A DNA stretch of 64,000 nucleotides from Gammaproteobacteria bacterium (lineage in GTDB: Bacteria; Pseudomonadota; Gammaproteobacteria; Burkholderiales; Burkholderiaceae_B): assembly GCA_030832095.1 (NCBI GenBank), contig JAURJT010000049.1, positions 61,526-125,525 on the forward strand, in the 5' to 3' direction. The translations under genes were made by a program, and so were the position numbers. Below the pieces are notes generated by a model. That model had not been told where the DNA came from and did not search any database. It saw only the letters and a program-made list of their open reading frames with translations. Positions 1 through 8,815 of the stretch are shown here, piece after piece. Every line of letters begins with the position of its first letter. The first letter of the stretch is position 1.

Positions 1-609
1 TAACGGCCAATGCGGTGCGGTGTAAGCCACGTAAGTAAAAAATGGTTGAGCAGGGGACGAAGCGTAGTGTTGCTTAATGTAAGTGACAGCTTGGTCGCTG
101 ATCGCGTCGGTATAAAAGAAATTTTTATCATCGCGAGCCTCGTGCTCGGCATTTTTATTGTCGCGAGTCAGCGTGTTGGGATCGTAAAAACTGCCTGCGC
201 CGATGATCGTGCCAAAAAATTCATCAAAGCCTCGTTGTTTAGGCCACGAATTGGTAGGTTCGCGCAAATTGCTTGACACGTGCCACTTACCGCTCATGTA
301 GGTTTTGTAATGGCTCGCCTTTAAGGCTTCTGGAATCGTGACACAGCGCTGATTCAGGTTGCCTGCGTACCCTTCGGGGCCGCTGTCATAGGTCAAGATT
401 CCGATGCCGGTCTGATGCGGATGCAAGCCCGTCATGAGCGAGGCGCGTGAGGGACTGCAGCGAGCCGTATTGTAGAACTGTGAAAAGCGTAAACCGCCAG
501 CGGCCAGGCGATCCAAGTTGGGTGTTTCAATCTCGCCGCCATAGCAGCCGATATCAGAAAAACCCATGTCATCATTTAGGATCAAGACAATATTTGGTTT
601 CTTACTCAT
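1..609 (-). CDS. Type I sulfatase (arylsulfatase family), N-terminal part; cut by the window edge
   Basis: The gene starts at 609 and stays open through base 1, giving 203 residues of the N-terminal half of a sulfatase. Visible are the metal-binding start 'PNIVLILNDDMG' (about residues 5-16) and the sulfatase signature 'CSPSRASLMTG', whose Cys51 would be converted to formylglycine, the catalytic residue of type I sulfatases. No signal peptide is apparent, suggesting a cytoplasmic enzyme. It lies 22 bp downstream of the ABC transporter ATPase gene on the same strand, so it is probably co-transcribed. This suggests the importer takes up a sulfate ester that is hydrolysed inside the cell. The substrate cannot be read from this fragment. 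The family call is secure. Confidence 0.92.
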   Translation of the reverse strand, partial: MSKKPNIVLILNDDMGFSDIGCYGGEIETPNLDRLAAGGLRFSQFYNTARCSPSRASLMTGLHPHQTGIGILTYDSGPEGYAGNLNQRCVTIPEALKASHYKTYMSGKWHVSSNLREPTNSWPKQRGFDEFFGTIIGAGSFYDPNTLTRDNKNAEHEARDDKNFFYTDAISDQAVTYIKQHYASSPAQPFFTYVAYTAPHWPL

Positions 610-631
610 AGCAATCCTGTATGTAAAAAGG

Positions 632-1687
632 CTAAAGACGCTGACCTGTCAGAGGGTCAAACAAATGCACGGTTGCGGGCTGACAACTGACTTTAATCGT
701 TTCATTTTCTTTAATCAGCTGAGTGTGCGGTAGCTTCATTTTGATAGGTTGTTGGTCTATCAACAACGCGACAGTGATGCTGTCACCTAAATCTTCAATG
801 AGTTCAACTGTTGCGCTCACGCCCTCGGCGCTGGGCGCTAAATCAGAAGGTCGAACCCCAAAGATCACTTCGCGTGATGCAGCCGTGCTCTGTTCAATTT
901 GAAGGCTATCACCATTCTTAAAGGTGATGGTTGAGCCTTGCCATTGGGCGGCAAGCAGGTTCATGGGTGGGCTGCCAATAAAGCTGGCTACGGTCAACGT
1001 GGCAGGGCGAGCAAAGATATTTCTAGGGGTATCAATTTGTACGATTTTCCCTTCCATAAAAACTGCAACACGGTCGGCCAGCGTCATCGCCTCTTCTTGA
1101 TCGTGAGTGACATATACCGTTGTGACGTTCAAAGACCGCTGTAGTTTACGTAATTCGATTCGGGTTTCTAAGCGTAGTTTGGCGTCAAGATTAGATAAGG
1201 GCTCATCGAGTAAAAATAGGCGAGGTTGGCGCACAATTGCGCGTGCCAGTGCAACGCGTTGTTGTTGACCGCCCGACAGTTGCCCGGGCTTGCGATCCAT
1301 CAGATGCTCGATATTGACTTTGGTTGCCGCCTCTCGTGCAGCAAGATTTCTAGACGACTGATTTTGTCCAATCATCTTTAACGGAAAGGCGATGTTTTCT
1401 TCAACCGACATGTGCGGATACAGCGCATAGCTTTGAAAGACCATCGCGACATCACGTTCTCCGGGCTCTTTGCTCGTGACGTCTTCGTCATCCATAAAAA
1501 CCTTGCCAGCACTGAGTGACTCAAGCCCGGCAAGCACTCTGAGAGTGGTTGTTTTGCCCGAGCCTGAGGGCCCTAACAGCACAAAGAATTCACCCGCTTT
1601 GATGTCGAGATCAATACCGTGCAAGACCGTTAGCTGATCGTGTTTTTTGACCGCACCCTCGATGCGAATGCTGCCGCGCTGAGTCAT
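632..1687 (-). CDS. ABC transporter ATP-binding protein, MalK/UgpC type
   Basis: This 351-residue cytoplasmic ATPase powers the carbohydrate-type (CUT1) importer encoded upstream. Walker A 'GPSGSGKTT' is at residues 39-47, the Q-loop at Q85, signature 'LSGGQ' at 137-141 and Walker B 'LFLLDE' at 157-162. A C-terminal TOBE-like regulatory region of about 110 residues follows, as in MalK and UgpC. The start at 1687 was chosen because its ATG overlaps the stop of the preceding permease gene (ATGA at 1684-1687), indicating translational coupling; reading further upstream only runs into the permease gene in another frame. It is the fourth gene of the operon before the sulfatase. Confidence 0.95.
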   Translation of the reverse strand: MTQRGSIRIEGAVKKHDQLTVLHGIDLDIKAGEFFVLLGPSGSGKTTTLRVLAGLESLSAGKVFMDDEDVTSKEPGERDVAMVFQSYALYPHMSVEENIAFPLKMIGQNQSSRNLAAREAATKVNIEHLMDRKPGQLSGGQQQRVALARAIVRQPRLFLLDEPLSNLDAKLRLETRIELRKLQRSLNVTTVYVTHDQEEAMTLADRVAVFMEGKIVQIDTPRNIFARPATLTVASFIGSPPMNLLAAQWQGSTITFKNGDSLQIEQSTAASREVIFGVRPSDLAPSAEGVSATVELIEDLGDSITVALLIDQQPIKMKLPHTQLIKENETIKVSCQPATVHLFDPLTGQRL

Positions 1688-2523
1688 CGTCGCCCTCCGC
1701 CTTTGACTGCGCCAACGGTTAAGCCCTTCACGATATGACGTTGTGCAGCTAAACCTATCAGGATCACAGGGGCCATCGCGACGATGGCGGCTGCGGCCAG
1801 GCGCGCCCATTGAGTCTGCTCAACAGAAATAAAGTTGAACATCGCAACAGTGACGGGCCGCACGCGGTTACCGCCGAGCAACACAGAAAACATGAATTCA
1901 TTCCATGAGTTGAGAAAGACAAAAATAGTTGTTACAGCGATGCCACCGCGCACTTGAGGCAAGATCACGTACCAAAGTGCGCGCAGCCGGCCGGCGCGAT
2001 CAAGCAGGGCGGCTTCCTCCATCTCGAGCGGAATATCCTCAAAGTAAGACACCATTAGCCAGATGGCAAAGGGCAACGAAAACGTCAGAAAGATCAGAAT
2101 TAAACCCGAGTAGGTGTCTAGCCCTCCGATGCGTTGCAGCACCAGGTAATAGGGAATCACCAATCCCACTGGCGGTAGCATTTGCGTCACCAGTACATAA
2201 AAGCCACTGGTTTGCTTACCTGGGTATTTGAGGCGGGCAATCGCGTACGCGGCCGGTACCGAAAATAGCATTGTCAGTAGTGTGGCGGTGCTTGAAACGA
2301 CGATGCTCGACCAGAGGTTGGGCAGGATTGAATCCGCACCGCTGAGTACGGCACGATAATTATCGAGCGTTGGCGTGAAAATCCAGACTGGCGGGTAGGC
2401 CAGCACGTCGCGTTCGGTCTTAAAGGATGTGAGGATTCCCCAAATCACCGGAAACGCCCAGACGGTAAGTAGCAGACCGGCGGCAGTAAACAACATGAGT
2501 TGACGCGGGATTGTTTGTTTCAT
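1684..2523 (-). CDS. ABC sugar transporter permease, MalG type
   Basis: This 279-residue inner-membrane permease has about six hydrophobic segments. It carries the conserved cytoplasmic EAA loop in its second half ('EEAALLDRAGRLRALWYVILP', read in two pieces around residues 170-190), which docks with the ATPase. It pairs with the MalF-type permease just upstream. The ATG at 2523 overlaps that gene's stop by four bases (ATGA), and its own stop overlaps the ATPase start in the same way, so three genes are translationally coupled. The family is CUT1, typical of di- and oligosaccharide or sugar-derivative importers. The substrate is not determinable from the permease. Confidence 0.94.
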   Translation of the reverse strand: MKQTIPRQLMLFTAAGLLLTVWAFPVIWGILTSFKTERDVLAYPPVWIFTPTLDNYRAVLSGADSILPNLWSSIVVSSTATLLTMLFSVPAAYAIARLKYPGKQTSGFYVLVTQMLPPVGLVIPYYLVLQRIGGLDTYSGLILIFLTFSLPFAIWLMVSYFEDIPLEMEEAALLDRAGRLRALWYVILPQVRGGIAVTTIFVFLNSWNEFMFSVLLGGNRVRPVTVAMFNFISVEQTQWARLAAAAIVAMAPVILIGLAAQRHIVKGLTVGAVKGGGRR

Positions 2524-3428
2524 TTAGCGGCTTTTCTGCGTTTAAACATGACGTAGGACACGGCGAGTGTGAGGCCGAGCAGCACCATCGCAAGACTTGA
2601 GCCGTAGCCGAGATTTAATTCTGTAAACGAGGTTCGATAGGCGTATAGATTCAAGATTTCGGTTGAGGAGCCTGGCCCGCCACCCGTCGCCGCAAAAATG
2701 GCAGCAAAGGCTGAAAGCGCCGTCATGGTGCGCATGATGACAACCATGATGATCGCAGGGCGGATCAACGGTAGGGTGAGATAGCGGAAACGTTGCCAGG
2801 CGTTGGCTCGATCTAGCCGCGCTGCCTCATAGACGTCGGCGGGCAGAGTTGCGAGCGTTGCGAGAAAAACGAGGAAGGCGAACGGAGTCCATTGCCATGT
2901 GTGGATGGCAATCACAGAGATGAGGGCGAGTTGCGGGTCGCCTAACCAGTTTTGACTGCCGAGCCCGAGAGCCCTAGTGACCAAGTCGACGAGACCGACG
3001 TCAGGGGCTAAAACGAGGGTGCGCCAAAACAGACCGACGACGACTGGGGCGAGCACAATTGGTAAGATCGCGGCGATACGCAACAGCGCCTGACCCTTGG
3101 GGATCTGCTGGACTAGCATCGCAAGCGACAGCCCAACCAGTATTTGTAAGCATACGGTCGAGCTCGTGTAGACCACAGTCAGCCATAGCGAGTTCATAAA
3201 CCGCGGGTCGCCCAACATTTTGCCGTAGTTGTCCAGACCGGCAAAACCCGATAGCCAGGGCATGGTCATATCGAGCCGGAAAAAGCTCGTCCAGCCCAAG
3301 TAGACAAGCGGGGCTGTGGTGGTGATCAATAAAAGTAATAGCGACGGTCCGAGTAAGTACCAGGCGAACCTACGCTCTTGCCTCGCTAGGGCAAGAGCGC
3401 CAGAGTCAATCGCTTGTGCTGCAGCCAT
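2520..3428 (-). CDS. ABC sugar transporter permease, MalF type
   Basis: This 302-residue inner-membrane permease is the heterodimer partner of the MalG-type permease. It has about six transmembrane segments, a short cytoplasmic N-terminus rich in charged residues, and an EAA loop with 'YEAARLDRANAWQRFRYL' near residues 200-217. Its start lies only 3 bp after the stop of the binding-protein gene and its stop overlaps the next start. The tight packing supports a single operon controlled from the 4842-5147 region. Confidence 0.94.
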   Translation of the reverse strand: MAAAQAIDSGALALARQERRFAWYLLGPSLLLLLITTTAPLVYLGWTSFFRLDMTMPWLSGFAGLDNYGKMLGDPRFMNSLWLTVVYTSSTVCLQILVGLSLAMLVQQIPKGQALLRIAAILPIVLAPVVVGLFWRTLVLAPDVGLVDLVTRALGLGSQNWLGDPQLALISVIAIHTWQWTPFAFLVFLATLATLPADVYEAARLDRANAWQRFRYLTLPLIRPAIIMVVIMRTMTALSAFAAIFAATGGGPGSSTEILNLYAYRTSFTELNLGYGSSLAMVLLGLTLAVSYVMFKRRKAAK

Positions 3429-3431
3429 TCT

Positions 3432-4841
3432 CTAGTTCTTTAAGAGCTGCTGGATTCGGGCTTGCGCTTCATCCAAGGCTTCTTTTGGTTTCTTTTGTCC
3501 GACGAGCGCAGCCTGAATGCTGGTTGCCATGGCTTCGCCAATGGCGGGCCACTGCGGCACTAGAGGTCGCCACTGTACGTCAGTGTCGAGCTCGAGTGAT
3601 TGCAAGGCTGCCGGTATGAAATTGTCGCCCGCACCGCTCATCGCTTCAGCAAAAGCGGGGTCGCGCCACAACGAAAGACGGTTTAAGCCAGAGCGTTTAG
3701 CGGGGCCCGCAAATTTCCAGGACGTGCGTATTTGGGTTTCTGCACTTGTTGCCCAGGTGATAAAGAGCCAGGTTGCTTTTTTTGCACGCGCACTCAGGGC
3801 TGCGTTGATTGGAAATCCCCAGTTCCAGATCGAAGTGACGCGCTTGCCACTTGGTCCGGCGGGCCAGCGAGCATAGGCAATCTTGCCGACCACTTTAGAT
3901 TTTTCAGGATTATTAATGACGGCGGCTGACGAGTGTGCATCCAGATAGGTTGCAACAGTGCCTTGAGAAAAAGCGTCGGCAATATCGGGCCAGTTCCAGT
4001 TGCGTACCGCCGGTGGTGCGTATTGCGTTAACGCATCCACATACCACTCAAGGGCTTTGACGGCTTCGGGTGAGTTCACCACTAACTTGTCGCCGTTAAA
4101 CCAACTGCCCCCAAAGCCGCGCAAAATTGAGGGGTACACATACATATTTTGTCCGGCCCCCGAGAAGCCTCGCAACGCGAGTCCGTAGGTACGATTCGCT
4201 GGATCTGTCAGGGCCTTTGCATTTGAGAGCAGTTGATCATACGTTTCAGCGGGTTTAAGACCCTTGGCCGCGTACAGGTCTTTGCGATACACCTGAACGG
4301 TGACTTCGCCATCAAACGGGATGCCATAGGGCTTACCGCCAACAGAGTCTGCTTCGCGCCACGCTTTGATGATGTCGTCGTAATTAAACCAAGCCTTATC
4401 GGTTAGGGTTGGATCGTTCAAATACGTATCCAAGGGATCGACCCACTTGTTGGCAACGTAGAGCGGGTAGTACATCGGGTCTGCAGCGTGCGTCGCAAAG
4501 GTGGCGGTCTTCGACGAGAGATCGAGCAAGGCTTTTTGGCGGATCTGCCCCGGCGGTACTTTCTCCATTCGTACCTTGATCCCGGTCAGTGCTTCGAACT
4601 GAGGAATCAGTGAGATGAGGTTTTCAAAGTAACTGGCCGGTATGACAGCCACTGAGATGGCTTCGCCTTCAGTTTGGCGCCAGTTGATTTTTGCTGTTTT
4701 GTAGGCGGCGAGTTCATCGCCTTGCCCAAAGGCGGTTGTCCAACTTGTGGCGCCTGAGGCCAACATACCGAGGCTGGCGGCTTGTTTAAGCACTTTGCGC
4801 CGACCAGTTTGCAGGGGATGGGTTCGAAACGATGATTTCAT
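3432..4841 (-). CDS. ABC transporter extracellular solute-binding protein with Tat-like signal
   Basis: This 469-residue periplasmic binding protein of the bacterial family 1 (sugar-type) captures the substrate for the permeases downstream. The N-terminus 'GRRKVLKQAASLGMLASGA' (about residues 13-31) has a twin arginine followed by a hydrophobic stretch, which looks like a Tat signal. Start 4841 was chosen because a GGAG ribosome site lies about 7 bases upstream and the signal peptide begins shortly after it. In-frame extension upstream runs through the promoter and operator zone. It is the first gene of the operon and is divergent from the LacI-family regulator. Confidence 0.93.
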   Translation of the reverse strand: MKSSFRTHPLQTGRRKVLKQAASLGMLASGATSWTTAFGQGDELAAYKTAKINWRQTEGEAISVAVIPASYFENLISLIPQFEALTGIKVRMEKVPPGQIRQKALLDLSSKTATFATHAADPMYYPLYVANKWVDPLDTYLNDPTLTDKAWFNYDDIIKAWREADSVGGKPYGIPFDGEVTVQVYRKDLYAAKGLKPAETYDQLLSNAKALTDPANRTYGLALRGFSGAGQNMYVYPSILRGFGGSWFNGDKLVVNSPEAVKALEWYVDALTQYAPPAVRNWNWPDIADAFSQGTVATYLDAHSSAAVINNPEKSKVVGKIAYARWPAGPSGKRVTSIWNWGFPINAALSARAKKATWLFITWATSAETQIRTSWKFAGPAKRSGLNRLSLWRDPAFAEAMSGAGDNFIPAALQSLELDTDVQWRPLVPQWPAIGEAMATSIQAALVGQKKPKEALDEAQARIQQLLKN

Positions 4842-4976
4842 GATTGTCTCCGGGTGGCTGCAGCGCGAGAGGGTGTAGTTCAAGCGTTGAGCAATTGAGT
4901 AATGAGCTGAGTCTCTTCGGGTTGCTATTGTGTTTTGTGTCAGACGGAACCAAATAATCCGCAAACTTCGACTTTA

Positions 4977-4990
4977 TGCAATCGTTTACA
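4977..4990. promoter_or_regulatory. Putative LacI-family operator 1
   Basis: The 14-mer TGCAATCGTTTACA is nearly palindromic around the central CG at 4983-4984 and fits the LacI-family pattern TGNAANCGNTTNCA. It sits 136 bp before the binding-protein start, within the likely promoter of the importer operon. It probably binds the regulator encoded at 5148-6200. Confidence 0.6.
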
Positions 4991-5097
4991 TCGCATTCAG
5001 ATTAGCATTTAAAACATAAAATGGCACCTTTCTTTAATTTGTTTTGCAAAAAATCTATTTTTTTAGAAGGTAGGCACTCAAGTCTGTTGGTTTTTTT

Positions 5098-5121
5098 GTG
5101 GATGAATACGTTTACATCCAC
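5098..5121. promoter_or_regulatory. Putative LacI-family operator 2
   Basis: The core TGAATACGTTTACA (5103-5116) is centred on CG at 5109-5110. It lies inside a longer palindrome whose outer arms are GTGGATG and CATCCAC. It ends 26 bp before the regulator ATG, so occupancy would autoregulate that gene. Confidence 0.62.
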
Positions 5122-5147
5122 AGTTGTGTTTCACCTATACTTCGCAA

Positions 5148-6200
5148 ATGTCAACGCAAGATCCAACAGACGCCTCGAATCAAGTCGTGCGCAGCCGTAG
5201 CGACGCAAAAGATGTCGCTCGTCTGGCGGGGGTGTCGACTGCTACGGTTTCGCGCGCGCTCAATAACCCCAAAAGTGTTGAACCCGCCACCCGGCAACTG
5301 GTTCTTGAGGCTGCGGCTAAGTTGCGCTACGTGCCCCACGGTGCGGCACGTTCAATGCGCAGTCGTCGCAGCAATATGATTGGTGCGGTCGTGCCTTCTT
5401 TTGATTACGCGCTGTACGCACGCACAACAAGCGCTCTACAGCAGCGTCTAGACGAGAGCGGTTACTCACTTGTGTTAGCTGAGCATCACTATGATTTAGC
5501 GGTCGAGTTACGTGTAGCCAGCCAGTTGATCGAGCGGGGTGTTGATGCTTTTGTCTTTGTTGGCTTAGATCACGATCCTCGTTTATTTTCCCTCTTAGAA
5601 GATTACGGCCGGCCGTATGTCTTGACGTGGGGAATCGATCCTTTGCGCAAGCACCCGAGCGTGGGCTTTGATAATCAAGCGGCCACCTACGCAGTGACGA
5701 ACCACTTACTCGCGCTGGGCCACCGTCGAATTGGCTTGTTGAGCGCCTACGTTGAAGGTAACGATCGCGCACGCGAGCGTGGCGCAGGAGTGCGTCGCGC
5801 GTTAGCTGAGGCTGGCCTTGAGCTCAATGCTCAGCATGTTCAATATGCGCCGATCTCATTGCAGTCTGCCCAAGAGGCGGCTTTACGTCTGCTGGCTCTG
5901 CCGACGCCGCCCACTGGGATCGTTGCCACCAATGATGTGTTTGCCGTTGGGGCGATGCTGGCGTGCCGAAAGTTGGGCTTGGTCATTGGCCACGATATCT
6001 CAATTACGGGGGTCGATAATACCGACCTGGGCGCGACCCAAACCCCCGGCCTGACCAGCATTCGAACGCCGATCGTTGAAATCGGCTTGGCAGCTGCCGA
6101 GCAACTGATCGCTCGGCTTGAACAAGCGCCCTACAAACCGTTTCAAAGTTTTCCGATTGAGATCGTGTGCCGAGGCAGCACCGGCTCTCCCAGAGGTTGA
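5148..6200 (+). CDS. LacI-family transcriptional regulator
   Basis: This 350-residue DNA-binding repressor has an N-terminal helix-turn-helix ('DVARLAGVSTATVSRALNN', about residues 22-40) and the hinge-type stretch that follows. The rest is a periplasmic-binding-protein-like effector domain ending in the usual 'PxG/S' region. Start 5148 is an ATG placing the HTH at the normal distance. An in-frame TTG at 5124 is possible but would lie closer to operator 2. The gene is divergent from the importer operon, and its ligand is probably that importer's substrate or a breakdown product. It may also influence the downstream ugp genes, but no convincing operator was seen there. Confidence 0.95.
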   Translation: MSTQDPTDASNQVVRSRSDAKDVARLAGVSTATVSRALNNPKSVEPATRQLVLEAAAKLRYVPHGAARSMRSRRSNMIGAVVPSFDYALYARTTSALQQRLDESGYSLVLAEHHYDLAVELRVASQLIERGVDAFVFVGLDHDPRLFSLLEDYGRPYVLTWGIDPLRKHPSVGFDNQAATYAVTNHLLALGHRRIGLLSAYVEGNDRARERGAGVRRALAEAGLELNAQHVQYAPISLQSAQEAALRLLALPTPPTGIVATNDVFAVGAMLACRKLGLVIGHDISITGVDNTDLGATQTPGLTSIRTPIVEIGLAAAEQLIARLEQAPYKPFQSFPIEIVCRGSTGSPRG

Positions 6201-6472
6201 ACCGTGTTGGCTTAGCTGTGTTAAGCCCGCACGGCAAGCTTAAGTTCGGTATCGGCCCGATAAGGTCTAAAACGAGGGCAAACACCAAATCCAAAGCGGA
6301 TGACTAACGAGTAATATGAACTGTCACAATTGAACGTTAAGCTCAGTTTCGGCTTGTGGAAATTCGAGGCGAATTTATTGAAGATTCGTCCAACGATCCA
6401 AAGGCCCCCTTTTTTTATGCCACCGGCTCTAAACCTATCGGCCTCAAGCAGGCAGGACTCACGGAGAAACCA

Positions 6473-7792
6473 ATGAAATTCAAACTTTCTATCGCAACGG
6501 CTTCGACCGTTTTCGCACTCAGCGCCTCAGTTTTCACGCCCGCTCAAGCGCAAACCGAGATTCAGTGGTGGCACGCCATGAGCGGCGCCTTAGGCGAGTG
6601 GATCAACGACTTAGCGAAAGACTTCAACGACAGTCAAAAGAATTACAAAGTGATGCCTGTTTTTAAGGGCACCTATGACGAAGCCATGACGGCAGCGGTG
6701 GCTGCATTTCGGGCCGGCAACGCCCCGCATATTTTGCAAGTGTTTGAGGTGGGTACGGCCACAATGATGGCCAGTAAAGGCGCGATCGTGCCGGTCACCG
6801 AGGTGATGAACAAAGCCGGTATCAAGTTTGATCCCGCTGCTTACGTGCCCGCCGTAGCTGGTTATTACACAGCGCCCAATGGCCAGATGTTGAGTTTTCC
6901 GTTTAACAGTTCAACCACCGTTTTTTGGTACAACAAAGATGCGTTTAAAGCAGCCGGCTTGGATCCCGAAAAACCACCATTGACATGGCCTGAAGTGATT
7001 GCGGCGGCAAAAAAATTAAAAGACTCTGGGCACAAGTGCCCATTGACGACGAGCTGGGTGAGTTGGACTCAGCTCGAAAGCTTCAGCGCCTGGCACAACA
7101 CCGAGTTCGCGACGCAAGGTAATGGCATGAAAGGCATGGATGCACGCCTGACTGTCAATGGTCCTTTGCAGACGCGTCATATCCAAAACCTGGCAGACAT
7201 GGCGAAAGACGGCTTGTTTGTGTACAAAGGCCGAGCCAATGCGGCTGATCCCGTCTTTGTAGCTGGAGAATGCGCCATGACGACGGGCTCGTCGGCGCTG
7301 TACGGTAACGTCAAGCGGAATGCGAAGTTTGCGTTCGGTACATCGACCCTACCGTATTACGCTGATGTGCAGGGAGCACCACAAAATACTGTGATCGGGG
7401 GCGCGAGCCTGTGGGTGATGGCAGGCCGTAAAGCCGACGAATACAAAGGCGTGGCGCAGTTCTTTGACTTCTTGTCGCGTCCAGAAGAGGCCGCTAAAAG
7501 TCATCAACGTACCGGTTACCTACCTTTGACAATCGCCTCGTTTGAGTTGACTGAAAAGTCAGGCTTTTACAAGGCGAACCCCGGCACCGATATTTCTGTG
7601 ACGCAGATGATTCGAAAAACTACCGAGAATTCGCGTGGGATTCGGTTGGGTAACTTTCTGCAAATTCGCACCGCAGTAGATGAAGAGCTCGAACAAGTCT
7701 GGGCCGGCAAAAAAACCGCCAAAGACGCACTCGACTCAATCGTCAAACGCGGTAACGAGTTGCTTGAGCGTTTCGAAAAAGCGAATCGTTGA
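6473..7792 (+). CDS. ugpB: sn-Glycerol-3-phosphate ABC transporter, periplasmic binding protein UgpB
   Basis: This 439-residue periplasmic receptor binds glycerol-3-phosphate (and glycerophosphodiesters) for the ABC importer encoded just downstream. It has a Sec signal peptide ending near 'TPAQAQ' (about residue 22) and the UgpB-characteristic segments 'ILQVFEVGTATMMASKGA', 'PFNSSTTVFWYNKDAF' and 'NTVIGGASLWVM'. ATG 6473 follows a GGAG site and puts the signal peptide at the N-terminus. Gene order B-A-E-C equals the classical ugp operon. In other bacteria the system responds to phosphate starvation; I saw no clear pho box in 6201-6472. Confidence 0.95.
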   Translation: MKFKLSIATASTVFALSASVFTPAQAQTEIQWWHAMSGALGEWINDLAKDFNDSQKNYKVMPVFKGTYDEAMTAAVAAFRAGNAPHILQVFEVGTATMMASKGAIVPVTEVMNKAGIKFDPAAYVPAVAGYYTAPNGQMLSFPFNSSTTVFWYNKDAFKAAGLDPEKPPLTWPEVIAAAKKLKDSGHKCPLTTSWVSWTQLESFSAWHNTEFATQGNGMKGMDARLTVNGPLQTRHIQNLADMAKDGLFVYKGRANAADPVFVAGECAMTTGSSALYGNVKRNAKFAFGTSTLPYYADVQGAPQNTVIGGASLWVMAGRKADEYKGVAQFFDFLSRPEEAAKSHQRTGYLPLTIASFELTEKSGFYKANPGTDISVTQMIRKTTENSRGIRLGNFLQIRTAVDEELEQVWAGKKTAKDALDSIVKRGNELLERFEKANR

Positions 7793-7807
7793 AACTATCT
7801 GTAGCGA

Positions 7808-7842
7808 AAGCGCTGAGGCCGGAGTCGGCCTGAGCGCTTTTT
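7808..7842 (+). terminator. Stem-loop after ugpB (terminator or attenuator)
   Basis: A 14-bp stem with one mismatch (AAGCGCTGAGGCCG and its partner CGGCCTGAGCGCTT) closes a GAGT loop and is followed by T residues. Lying between ugpB and ugpA, it probably lets the binding protein be made in excess over the membrane subunits, a common arrangement. Confidence 0.8.
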
Positions 7843-7912
7843 AGTGGTGGTGTTCTGCTAGCGAGTTAGTCTGATTTCAGACTAAGACGCAGGGCCGTAA
7901 GATTTTTAGGTT

Positions 7913-8797
7913 ATGGAAAAAAAAGTACGCTTTAAATCGCATTGGTTGCCTTGGGTGCTGCTCGCACCCCAGATGGCGGTTGTTTTGATTTTTTTCTTCT
8001 GGCCTGCAGGTCAAGCCCTGTATCAAAGCGTGCTCCAAGAAGATGTCTTTGGTATGTCGCGCGAATTCGTGGGCATGCAGAATTTTTCACGCCTGTTTAA
8101 TGACCCGCTTTATCTCGAATCGTTTCAAACCACTGCATTGTTTTCGGTATTGGTCGCCGTCTGTGGCTTGACCCTCGCGTTGCTTCTTGCTGTGATGGCC
8201 GATCGGGTGTGGCGAGCCGCTAGTGTCTATAAGACTCTGCTGATCTGGCCTTACGCAGTTGCGCCTGCTGTAGCCGGTGTGTTGTGGCTGTTTTTGTTTG
8301 CTTCACCAATGGGCGTCATTGCTTTTGCCCTGCGCTGGTTGGGCGTCGACTGGAACCATCTTTTAGATAGCCGTGATGCCATGACGCTAATCGTAGTGGC
8401 CGCAGTCTGGAAGCAAATTTCTTATAATTTTTTATTCTTTTTGGCGGGTTTGCAGTCGATTCCAAAGTCGTTGCTCGAAGCAGCAGCGATTGACGGAGCC
8501 GGTCCTTGGCACCGCTTTCGCACGATTGTGTTTCCGCTCTTGTCCCCCACCACGTTTTTTTTGCTGGTGATTAACGTGGTCTACGCTTTCTTTGATACCT
8601 TTGCCATTATTGATGCCACGACACATGGTGGCCCGGGTAAAGCCACGTCAATCCTAGTTTACAAGGTGTACTACGATGGCTTTAAAGCGATGGATATGGG
8701 TAGTTCTGCTGCGCAGTCTGTGATCTTGATGTTCATCGTGGTGTGTTTGACCGTGGTGCAGTTTCGGTTCATTGAACGCAAAGTGCAATATGCATAA
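7913..8797 (+). CDS. ugpA: Glycerol-3-phosphate ABC transporter permease UgpA
   Basis: This 294-residue inner-membrane permease has six predicted membrane segments and an EAA loop ('[19 protein letters not shown]', about residues 188-206). Its length matches E. coli UgpA (295 residues). It lies between ugpB and ugpE in the standard order. The ribosome site is weak (AGG 4 bases before ATG). The hairpin at 7808-7842 separates it from ugpB. Confidence 0.94.
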   Translation: MEKKVRFKSHWLPWVLLAPQMAVVLIFFFWPAGQALYQSVLQEDVFGMSREFVGMQNFSRLFNDPLYLESFQTTALFSVLVAVCGLTLALLLAVMADRVWRAASVYKTLLIWPYAVAPAVAGVLWLFLFASPMGVIAFALRWLGVDWNHLLDSRDAMTLIVVAAVWKQISYNFLFFLAGLQSIPKSLLEAAAIDGAGPWHRFRTIVFPLLSPTTFFLLVINVVYAFFDTFAIIDATTHGGPGKATSILVYKVYYDGFKAMDMGSSAAQSVILMFIVVCLTVVQFRFIERKVQYA

Positions 8798-8815
8798 GCA
8801 CAATCAAAAATCATC

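Larger units (their letters stand above)
4842..5147. promoter_or_regulatory. Divergent control region between ABC operon and lacI-type gene
   Basis: This is a 306-bp AT-rich non-coding stretch between two divergent genes. It must hold the promoters of both the importer operon (leftward) and the LacI-type regulator (rightward). Two palindromes with the LacI-family CG centre lie inside it, at 4977-4990 and 5098-5121, with centres 126 bp apart. T- and A-rich runs around 5020-5097 look promoter-like, but I could not fix unambiguous -35 and -10 hexamers. Confidence 0.7.

Noticed and set aside
5317..5772. 151-codon minus-strand open frame inside the LacI gene
   Set aside because: Antisense shadow of a well-supported gene; no ribosome site, arginine/serine-rich composition and no family resemblance.
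6331..6342. Third LacI-type operator upstream of ugpB
   Set aside because: Only the core AACGTT is symmetric; the outer positions do not match the pattern of the two operators at 4977 and 5103.
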